Shown: piece by piece, positions 61,201 through 64,000 of the stretch
How positions within the stretch are numbered: the first letter of the stretch is position 1
How the letters are laid out: the number at the start of each line of letters is the position of its first letter
Assembly: GCA_964247055.1 (NCBI GenBank)
Contig: OZ176052.1
Location: forward strand, 5,704,001 to 5,768,000
Direction of reading: 5' to 3'
DNA: 64,000 bases
Origin: Paragordius varius
Lineage: Eukaryota > Nematomorpha
Position numbers and translations under genes: made by a program
The notes under the pieces: model-generated
The model's database searches: none
Seen by the model: only the letters and a program-made list of their open reading frames with translations
What the model was told of the DNA's origin: nothing

Positions 61201-63532
61201 ACTTTTTAAATCTTTATTTTTTATTGATGATTGTTTTAAACTACAAAACTAAAAATAGAGATATTAATTGGTAACTCAACCAATGATGTATTTACGATTG
61301 TAATTAAATGATTTTTAAACGATAAATTAAGGTTTAAAAAGATAAGGTTGTCTTTTGAAAAAAAATTGTCTTTATATTTTAACGTTGTCCGTATAATTTC
61401 AAATTTTACTGTATATATATTTTATGTTTTTTCATTTGTTTTTGGAAAAAGGGATATATTTAGATGTAGAAGAGCTATACGATCGGTTATAAGGGAAGTT
61501 TTATTGATGGATAGATATTATATTTTAATTTTATTATTACGTTTGACCAAGATAACTTGTAGTAATCGAAAATTCATACGTAAATAAATTCAATTATTGC
61601 TCGAATTATAATAATCCCAATATTGAAATAAAATTTACGTTGTGTAACGAGTATGTTTCCATCATATTTTATTGCTTATATATACTTATTATGAGCAAGT
61701 AAAACATAAAAAAATTTCCTACATCACCTTAACATATACATATTTTTAAGCAATTTTAACTAATGATATTTTAAATAAGGGGGTAGGGTTTTTTCACGTT
61801 ATCATTATAGATGATGTACACTGTATCACAATATCATCCCTATATTTCCTGTGTTAGTTTCCTATAATTTTAATTTATGCTAATAAATATTAATTAATAG
61901 TATAGCTTGTGGAATATAGGCAAAGTGTTTTAGTAAAATGCGCCCTGATAATGTGCATTACAGAATATGATTCCCACAACTTTTTTGTACAAACAAATAT
62001 TGATTATATGTTATATCTCTTTTTCGCACATTAAGCATATCCTAATTATAAATATTAATAATAATTTATTTTAATTTATTTCGTTAGAGATTTCCCAGTT
62101 TTATTTGTAAAATTATTTTAAAAATGTTGATATTTTCATATTTCAGGCTAATGATCACATACTTTTTGGGCGAAGTCATTTAAATGCTTCATCTATCCTT
62201 CACAATTTAGCTAATGACATACAACTTACCATTTTAAGGTAAAAAAATAATCCCATTTTAATATTATTTTTTTAATTAACTAATAAATTATATATATTTT
62301 GTGCTTTGTCATAATAAAATTCTTTGTTTTGTGTATGTAATAGACGCCCTAATGCTACCGATCAAATGGCCGTTAAACCACTCAAACCCAAGGACCATTT
62401 AATTAATGTATTTTACCTTAAACCTTTTTTTTCATATATACAAAAATTAAAATTATACGGACAAAACGTAAAAATATAAAGACAAAAATGTTTTTTTTAA
62501 AGACAACCATACTTTTTGAACCTTAATTTATTCTATAAAAATCAATAAATAACCATCGTAAAATATGCAATTTATATAGTTACCAATATACATCTCTATT
62601 TTATACTTTGCAGTTTCAAACAATCAGTTATAATTAAAAAATTCAGGATTTAAAAAGTATTTTTGTCTTTTAGAAAAAAATATTTGCTTTATATTTTTAC
62701 GTTTTGTCCGTATAATTACAATTTTTACTGCACGCCTCAAATATATTTTAATAAAATAATTTTTTGGATATTATTTTTATAGATTAAAACATATAATTTA
62801 ATTTATATAAAGCATTAATTATTCTTGTAATAATTTTCTAAAATAATTTTAGCTATTTTAGGAGTGTAAAAATATTATACATTTCTTTTCTTAATTTTAT
62901 ATTATTTTACACTTTGTTTAATGATAAAATTTAGAAAATGCAATACGAAAATCAACTCACAATCAATTCGACCTCTCAGCAACATGTAAAAATATATTTA
63001 ATTTTTTTTATAAAATACCATAAAAAATATTGAAATTCTTTTTTTTAAAAAAATAAAATTATTATCAACTTTAGGACCCTACATCTCTCACCAAAGGTGG
63101 ATTATCTTCAGTATCAGTTACAAGTATTTTGAACATTTTTTAAAAATAATTTTTTGCTTGTGAAATCTTTATATATTTCGCAAACTTTAGAGAAATCCCC
63201 AATGAAATTGCAAGACAATTTCGATCTCCTCACTTGCAATATCATCCCTGATCAGCCTACATTAATCCACATTGAAAAGCGGGGCCAACCGTTGGGCATT
63301 AGTTTAATGGGTGGTCAAGAAACATTACTTGTATGTCTTTTTTTTGAAAAAAAAATTTTTTTTTTACAAATGACAAAACTTTAAGGAGCTAATATATTTA
63401 TAGTTTGCCTTACAAAATTTAAATTTAAACTCTTATTTTTTCATTCAGGGTTCAATCATGATTGAGGAGATTCATAAAGACGGCGCTGCTCAACGCGATG
63501 GTAGGTTACAAGTCAATGATCTTATCTTAGAA
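21828..63532 (+). CDS. MPDZ: MPDZ/MUPP1-type L27 and multi-PDZ scaffold (40 exons in window, both ends incomplete)
   Basis: Exons: 21828-21949, 21975-22118, 22237-22388, 31011-31256, 32300-32411, 33687-33821, 35784-35858, 36301-36483, 37055-37247, 38020-38111, 38559-38694, 39702-39866, 40437-40646, 41247-41402, 41812-41889, 42352-42545, 43146-43297, 43937-44103, 44586-44726, 45242-45486, 45959-46085, 46458-46642, 46771-46863, 46978-47031, 47280-47365, 47898-48118, 48593-48794, 49054-49170, 49817-50367, 50472-50728, 50824-52502, 52580-52619, 52697-52778, 58418-58605, 62147-62238, 62344-62407, 62935-62985, 63075-63123, 63191-63330, 63449-63532. Every junction keeps phase, giving about 2486 codons. 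Domain order is L27, PDZ1-PDZ8, then a PDZ equal to vertebrate PDZ10, with shared blocks such as [23 protein letters not shown] and DQMAV in PDZ8. The family organises tight-junction, polarity (Crumbs/Pals1) and receptor complexes at the inner membrane. That role is inferred. Vertebrates have MPDZ and PATJ, and this may be the single pro-orthologue. Confidence 0.93.
22158..22203. repeat. (TA)n microsatellite
   Basis: TA-rich tract with imperfect TATG/CATA ends filling most of the 118-base intron before the PDZ1 exon. Confidence 0.85.
22237..31256 (+). CDS. MPDZ: PDZ1 exons (22237-22388 and 31011-31256)
   Basis: The first exon carries LVEIFRP, the carboxylate-binding loop ILGLSI and [15 protein letters not shown]. 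The second starts [20 protein letters not shown] and ends the fold with [18 protein letters not shown], then a polar linker. Layout equals MPDZ PDZ1 (LGFSVVG, GIFVQEI, DQILAINGQ). The donor AAG|GTATAA and acceptor AATAG|TAGTGG leave phase 2 and agree. An 8.6-kb intron full of repeats separates the halves of the domain. Confidence 0.9.
25957..26476 (+). repeat. ~520-bp inverted-repeat element, copy 2
   Basis: Left end TTAACGCTTCATTACCTTTA followed by GGGGTAGTTTTATAATCC, right end ATAAAACTCCCCCAAAAGGT. These are inverted relatives. Internal blocks match the copies at 19160-19690 (reverse) and 20800-21235 (same sense). Confidence 0.6.
28280..28468 (-). pseudogene. Coding-like fragment of unknown origin
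   Basis: A 62-codon frame ([15 protein letters not shown] onward, [15 protein letters not shown]) with slightly raised G+C, antisense within the PDZ1 intron. It weakly resembles another minus-strand frame at 59449-59643 ([24 protein letters not shown]). There are no splice sites or start context that make it a gene. It may be a relic of a repeated coding sequence or chance. Confidence 0.25.
30655..30901. repeat. ~245-bp inverted-repeat element
   Basis: Inner arms GTATGAGTAAGTATATATTG (30707 on) and CAATGTATACTTACTCATAC (to about 30872) extend to about 50 matched bases. Outer ends GGCACTTAGGTCATTTTTAA and TTAAAAATGGCCCTTGCCCC are also inverted. It ends about 110 bases before the acceptor of the second PDZ1 exon. 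Confidence 0.6.
32300..36483 (+). CDS. MPDZ: Linker and PDZ2 exons (5-8)
   Basis: Exon 32300-32411 is a Ser-rich linker ([15 protein letters not shown] onward). Exon 33687-33821 reads [18 protein letters not shown], then [20 protein letters not shown]. Exon 35784-35858 gives [18 protein letters not shown]. Exon 36301-36483 gives [19 protein letters not shown] plus a linker. These match MPDZ PDZ2 ([36 protein letters not shown]) closely. The donor of the linker exon could be ATG|GTGGTT or three bases later. Both keep frame. Confidence 0.92.
32399..32700. repeat. Tandem duplication covering an exon end and donor
   Basis: The segment starting CCAAAGATATGGTGGTTAGT at 32401 recurs at 32559, period about 158 bases. 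The copies share TTTTTACATTATT, ACTGGGAT and ATCCTTGTTG. Unit 1 contains the last 12 bases of exon 5 and its donor. Unit 2 repeats them inside the intron. Confidence 0.8.
33052..33079. repeat. (TA)n microsatellite
   Basis: TA tract in the intron before the PDZ2 core exon. Confidence 0.85.
33290..33530. repeat. TATACCATTT-family inverted-repeat element
   Basis: Left end AACCATTTACAATTCAAATT, right end GGTGAATTTGAATTGTAAAT then GGTATA. Interior TATATTTTTATGGCACAATT and TTTTTCAGTATTATATTAAT match the other copies. Intronic, about 155 bases before the PDZ2 core exon. Confidence 0.8.
33822..35783. other. 2.0-kb intron within PDZ2
   Basis: AT-rich intron. No repeat family of this window and no coding-like frame was recognised in it. 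Confidence 0.5.
36737..36984 (-). mobile_element. RTE-like LINE, 3' fragment, copy 1
   Basis: On the minus strand the frame reads [20 protein letters not shown], then a [14 protein letters not shown] block, the C-terminal RLRxFGH...GRPKxTW motif following the reverse transcriptase of RTE-type and related LINEs. One in-frame stop falls where GRPK would have lysine. It is 5' truncated and shares about 250 bases with 60196-60442. Intronic in the PDZ gene, antisense. Confidence 0.75.
37055..38694 (+). CDS. MPDZ: PDZ3 exons (9-11)
   Basis: Exon 37055-37247: an acidic linker, then [20 protein letters not shown] and GYIG. Exon 38020-38111: [20 protein letters not shown], then [11 protein letters not shown]. 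Exon 38559-38694: [20 protein letters not shown], then [11 protein letters not shown]. The match is to MPDZ PDZ3 ([27 protein letters not shown]). The 3.1% shorter linkers aside, layout and intron positions inside the fold are regular. Donor G|GTTTTA of exon 9 is weak but is fixed by the split GAT codon at the next exon. Confidence 0.92.
37262..37748. repeat. Decayed Tc1-like inverted-repeat elements (two traces)
   Basis: Two left-end-like segments (about 37265 and 37460) share AGACAA, AGCCATACT and CCTTAATTTA with the intact copies at 61131 and 62441. The second has a plausible right end (CTAGTTTTTACGCTTTG) near 37710-37748. They are diverged, and limits are approximate. Confidence 0.4.
38771..39627. 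repeat. Tc1-like element containing a long inverted repeat
   Basis: The ends resemble the CAGTAAAAATTG family: AGTAAACAATATAATTATAC on the left, GTCTTTTAGTTTTTACTATT and finally TTTTTTACTG on the right. Inside, arms at about 39040-39285 and 39360-39590 are imperfect inverted copies sharing GAAACCCTTCAT, TCGTGCTTGTTAGC, ACACAACTA, ATATCCAAC and TATAAATGCAGTC. It fills most of the intron between exons 11 and 12 of the PDZ gene and could fold into a very long hairpin in the pre-mRNA. Confidence 0.65.
39702..41889 (+). CDS. MPDZ: Linker exons between PDZ3 and PDZ4 (12-15)
   Basis: Four phase-compatible exons code for about 200 residues, Thr/Gln/Ser-rich at first ([20 protein letters not shown]), then acidic ([15 protein letters not shown]), and ending [20 protein letters not shown]. 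The last stretch corresponds to the LLTKWQRIMG segment just before PDZ4 in MPDZ. The donor of exon 13 (GATGAAT|GTAATT) was chosen over an earlier CATG|GTATTG because it joins DE-LEQKT in frame. An old (TA)n tract lies in the intron at 40222-40254. Confidence 0.85.
40222..40254. repeat. (TA)n microsatellite
   Basis: TA tract in the intron between exons 12 and 13 of the PDZ gene. Confidence 0.85.
42352..43297 (+). CDS. MPDZ: PDZ4 exons (16-17)
   Basis: Exon 42352-42545: [17 protein letters not shown], the loop [12 protein letters not shown], a longer inserted piece ([20 protein letters not shown]), then [11 protein letters not shown]. Exon 43146-43297: [20 protein letters not shown], then [11 protein letters not shown]. 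It matches MPDZ PDZ4 (SGLGISLEATVGHHFIRSVL, EVNGITLLG) with the histidine-containing strand conserved. The first part of the intron carries a terminal repeat of the TATACCATTT variant. Confidence 0.92.
42606..42755. repeat. TATACCATTT variant, left part
   Basis: The terminal repeat ATACCATTTGCACTTCAAGA then GTGTCCTTAAAACACTC, followed by TTTTAACTTTTATCAATCAA and AACCTATTTTCTA, is shared with 240-709. The right end was not found, so the true extent is unknown. Confidence 0.5.
43937..44726 (+). CDS. MPDZ: Linker exons between PDZ4 and PDZ5 (18-19)
   Basis: Exon 43937-44103 ([16 protein letters not shown] onward, TPDELLG) and exon 44586-44726 ([20 protein letters not shown], then [19 protein letters not shown]) are Ser/Pro-rich linkers without a recognised domain. 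Phases fit both neighbours. A tRNA-related SINE lies in the intron between them. Confidence 0.82.
44163..44330 (+). mobile_element. tRNA-related SINE
   Basis: Head 44163-44235 has an A-box-like TGGTATAGTAGTAGGGC and a B-box AGTTCGAACC at tRNA spacing, but the acceptor and T stems do not pair, so it is not a functional tRNA. A non-tRNA body with CTGTCAGCCCTGGCGGGCGA follows, ending in an A-rich stretch (AATAAAAAAAGG). It is a single copy in this window. Target duplications were not clear. G+C is much higher than in the surrounding intron. Confidence 0.55.
45242..46642 (+). CDS. MPDZ: PDZ5 exons (20-22)
   Basis: Exon 45242-45486: a linker, then [20 protein letters not shown] and GFSILDYQ. Exon 45959-46085: [19 protein letters not shown], then [14 protein letters not shown]. 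Exon 46458-46642: [20 protein letters not shown], then IGICKPIPL and a linker. Nearly the same words occur in MPDZ PDZ5 ([42 protein letters not shown]). The intron after exon 20 holds a duplicated copy of its 3' end. Confidence 0.94.
45425..45745. repeat. Tandem duplication copying the end of exon 20 and its donor
   Basis: The unit CTTATAAAAACGGAACGAGG at 45439 recurs as CTTATTAAAACGGAACGAGG at 45600, period about 161-170 bases. The second unit still reads [17 protein letters not shown] followed by GTTGGT. Intron sequence past the donor (ATTCATTAAACATTAG / TTTGTTAATCATTAGG, TTTTTAAGTTT) is duplicated too. The second copy has no good acceptor and is most likely a dead partial exon. Confidence 0.85.
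46231..46260 (+). repeat. T11-G19 homopolymer junction
   Basis: Eleven T followed by nineteen G in an intron where G is otherwise rare. It could form a G-quadruplex, or be a sequencing or assembly artefact. It has no coding role. Confidence 0.7.
46771..47365 (+). CDS. MPDZ: Small linker exons between PDZ5 and PDZ6 (23-25)
   Basis: Three short exons: 46771-46863 ([20 protein letters not shown] onward, MKPEELFTQ), 46978-47031 ([18 protein letters not shown]) and 47280-47365 ([20 protein letters not shown] onward). The first two are in phase 0 on both sides and could be skipped without a frameshift. EELFTQ resembles the EELYTQN segment in the same MPDZ linker. Confidence 0.82.
47898..49170 (+). 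CDS. MPDZ: PDZ6 exons (26-28)
   Basis: Exon 47898-48118 is a Gln/Pro/Ser linker ending [15 protein letters not shown]. Exon 48593-48794 continues [19 protein letters not shown], then [20 protein letters not shown] and SGDI. Exon 49054 onward gives [11 protein letters not shown]. It matches MPDZ PDZ6 (GAISRDGRIAIGDCILSINE, DIKITYVPAE). The loop is PLGLTL instead of SLGMTV. The last exon's donor is uncertain: AAAGA|GTTTGA at 49170 keeps frame with the next exon, while reading on gives a stop after KEFEIS at 49186, a possible short isoform. Failure to splice exon 27 would also end the protein at once (DIRFVLQP). Confidence 0.85.
49817..50728 (+). CDS. MPDZ: Linker and PDZ7 exons (29-30)
   Basis: Exon 29 ([20 protein letters not shown] onward) is a long acidic Gln/Pro/Ser linker ending [19 protein letters not shown]. 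Exon 50472-50728 gives [20 protein letters not shown], then [20 protein letters not shown] and DRILEINSY, ending [17 protein letters not shown]. It equals MPDZ PDZ7 (RRVELWREPSKSLGISIVGG, GIFIKHVLEDSPAGKNGTL). Exon 29 has two in-phase acceptors, TTTTAG at 49747 and GGACAG at 49816. The second avoids a hydrophobic intron-like stretch of 23 residues and is preferred. Confidence 0.88.
50824..52778 (+). CDS. MPDZ: Large Ser/Thr/Gln/Pro-rich linker exons between PDZ7 and PDZ8 (31-33)
   Basis: Exon 50824-52502 is by far the longest (559 codons) and has no recognised domain. It is rich in Ser, Thr, Gln and Pro with short basic clusters ([20 protein letters not shown]) that look like candidate RRxS phosphorylation or 14-3-3 sites, and a more acidic end. 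Exons 52580-52619 ([14 protein letters not shown]) and 52697-52778 ([17 protein letters not shown] onward) follow in phase. The corresponding MPDZ linker is far shorter. The stretch is probably disordered. Confidence 0.85.
53271..53347 (+). CDS. Possible alternative terminal exon of the PDZ gene
   Basis: After exon 33 (ending in phase 1) an acceptor AAATATCAG at 53270 would join in frame to [20 protein letters not shown], then FYYCL and a stop. G+C is a little raised. Support is only the acceptor, phase and composition. It may be chance. Confidence 0.25.
55701..55941. repeat. TATACCATTT-family inverted-repeat element
   Basis: Left end TGTACCATTTACACTTCAAA, right end GGGTGAATTTGAATTGCTCA then GATGGTATA. 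The interior is diverged. Intronic in the PDZ gene. Confidence 0.7.
56274..56525. repeat. Tc1-like inverted-repeat element (diverged copy)
   Basis: Starts TA|CAGTTAAAAATTGAAATTAG and ends TTTTTACATTTTATCAGTAT..GCTG|TA, relatives of the ends at 61131-61411. TA on both sides is the usual target duplication of Tc1/mariner elements. No transposase. Confidence 0.6.
57442..57693. mobile_element. hAT-like non-autonomous element (diverged copy)
   Basis: Left end CAGGGGTGTCCAACACAAAT is intact. The right end (GGGCCTCATGTTGAAGACTG) is degraded and no target duplication is visible. Same family as 6460-6744 and 16700-17047. Confidence 0.65.
57973..58230. repeat. TATACCATTT-family inverted-repeat element
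   Basis: Left end TATACCATTTACACTTCAAG, right end GGTGAATTTGAAGTGTAAAT then GGTATA, good inverted copies. It ends 187 bases before the PDZ8 exon. Confidence 0.8.
58418..62407 (+). CDS. MPDZ: PDZ8 exons (34-36)
   Basis: Exon 58418-58605 reads [20 protein letters not shown], then [20 protein letters not shown] and KIGDEILE. Exon 62147-62238 gives [20 protein letters not shown]. Exon 62344-62407 gives [17 protein letters not shown]. It is almost word for word MPDZ/PATJ PDZ8 ([35 protein letters not shown]), the best single proof of orthology. The usual DGR turn before the second beta hairpin is replaced by [10 protein letters not shown]. The first intron (3.5 kb) holds a LINE fragment, a TATACCATTT element and a Tc1-like element. 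Confidence 0.95.
58808..59088. repeat. TATACCATTT-family inverted-repeat element
   Basis: Left end TTCAAATTCACCTTTAAACA with repeated AATTCACC units, right end GGGTGAATTTGAGTGTAAAT then GGTTTA. Interior TATATCTTTATGGTATAGTT matches other copies. Confidence 0.75.
59449..59643 (-). pseudogene. Coding-like fragment of unknown origin
   Basis: A 64-codon minus-strand frame ([17 protein letters not shown] onward, [17 protein letters not shown]) antisense in the PDZ8 intron. It weakly resembles the frame at 28280-28468. No splice or start evidence. It may be a relic or chance. Confidence 0.25.
60196..60442 (-). mobile_element. RTE-like LINE, 3' fragment, copy 2
   Basis: About 80% like 36737-36984. 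The minus-strand frame starts RTNRLRYFG, is shifted once, and continues through [17 protein letters not shown]. The 3' tail is short TATACC/AATAC repeats, as in RTE-type elements. 5' truncated and inactive. Confidence 0.75.
61131..61411. repeat. Tc1-like inverted-repeat element, intact ends with TA duplication
   Basis: Begins TA|CAGTAAAAATTGAAATTATA and ends TATAATTTCAAATTTTACTG|TA. The inverted ends extend past 60 bases (GTCCGTATAATT, GTCTTTATATTTTAACG). 281 bases, no coding capacity, so probably mobilised by a Tc1/mariner transposase from elsewhere. Confidence 0.85.
62441..62730. repeat. Tc1-like inverted-repeat element
   Basis: Left end CAAAAATTAAAATTATACGG then ACAAAACGTAAAAATAT, right end ATATTTTTACGTTTTGTCCG then TATAATTACAATTTTTACTG. 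Inserted 33 bases after the donor of exon 36 of the PDZ gene. Confidence 0.85.
62935..63532 (+). CDS. MPDZ: Linker and PDZ10-equivalent exons (37-40), gene continues past the window
   Basis: Exons 62935-62985 ([17 protein letters not shown]) and 63075-63123 ([16 protein letters not shown]) are a short linker. Exon 63191-63330 reads [20 protein letters not shown], then [15 protein letters not shown]. Exon 63449-63532 reads [20 protein letters not shown], then QVNDLILE. The words match MPDZ PDZ10 (CPIIPGCETTIEI, GLSIVGGSDTLLGAIIIHEV), not PDZ9. The donor of exon 38 (ACAA|GTATTT) was set by phase. The rest of the domain and further PDZs should lie right of the window. Confidence 0.9.
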
Positions 63533-63706
63533 GTAAAAAATTAAACATATTTTATGGAAATTATATATTATTAGAGATTTAAAGTCAATTTTGTATAAAA
63601 CAACTACCTATCACAATGTTATAAAATGATTATCGGAAACTAATTAGGTAGATTTAAGAATGACTTTTATGTTAACAAAGGATATCTCTTATATCAAAAA
63701 AATTAT

Positions 63707-64000
63707 ATATACCATTTACAGTTCAAATTTACCCTTGAACAATTCAAATTCACCCTCGAACAATTCAAATTCACTCTAAAAATAATTTATGTGTTTTCGA
63801 ACTAATAAAACTCAGCATTAATATAAGATATATCTTTATGGCATAGTTTATTATTTTTTCAGTATTATTTTAATTTTAAATAAAATTTTTATTTTTTAAA
63901 AAATATATAAAAGTATGGGTAATTTTTAACTTTAAAAAACATATATTTTATTTGAGGGTGAATTTGAATTGTTCGAGGGTAAATTTTAATTATAAAGTAT
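63707..64000. repeat. TATACCATTT-family inverted-repeat element, cut by the window end
   Basis: Left end TATACCATTTACAGTTCAAA with three AATTCACC-like units. The right end (GGGTGAATTTGAATTGTTCG onward) reaches the last base. Intronic in the PDZ gene. Confidence 0.8.

Overview
This is AT-rich (roughly three quarters A+T) genomic DNA from an animal. Genes are split by AG/GT introns. One gene is a clear orthologue of the metazoan scaffold MPDZ/MUPP1 (PATJ group), the other is an EMI+EGF receptor of the MEGF10/11/Draper group, and introns and spacers are full of (TA)n tracts and small inverted-repeat transposons. The phylum cannot be fixed from sequence alone. An invertebrate with a very AT-rich genome fits best.

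Right to left on the minus strand, about 11.5 kb down to 0.7 kb: seventeen exons whose phases all agree encode an EMI domain, about eleven EGF/laminin-type EGF modules, one membrane span and a short arginine-rich tail. The signal-peptide exon was not found. Several modules carry long insertions at one fixed place, and one is split by about 180 residues. Exon 17 runs into the terminal repeat of a transposon, so either the last residues and stop are transposon-derived or the gene continues past the left edge.

11.5-21.8 kb is spacer or upstream intron DNA with repeats and one orphan coding exon on the minus strand (16093-16478).

Plus strand, 21.8 kb to the right edge: forty exons, again with every phase compatible, encode an L27 domain and PDZ domains equivalent to vertebrate MPDZ PDZ1-8 and the first part of PDZ10. 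PDZ9 seems absent. Long Ser/Thr/Gln/Pro-rich linkers (one exon of 1.68 kb) make it longer than the vertebrate protein. The gene is cut by the window end. It has a 25-nt intron inside the L27 coding region and two local tandem duplications that each copy an exon end with its donor site.

Mobile DNA: a broken hAT transposon (3031-4388), short hAT-like elements with 8-bp target duplications, several inverted-repeat families (TATACCATTT, Tc1-like CAGTAAAAATTG, a ~520-bp and a ~600-bp family), two 3' fragments of an RTE-like LINE and a tRNA-related SINE. No rRNA, CRISPR or bacterial-type features were seen.

The two genes are divergently arranged. One encodes a probable engulfment or adhesion receptor and the other a junction/polarity scaffold. 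Nothing in the sequence shows that they work together.
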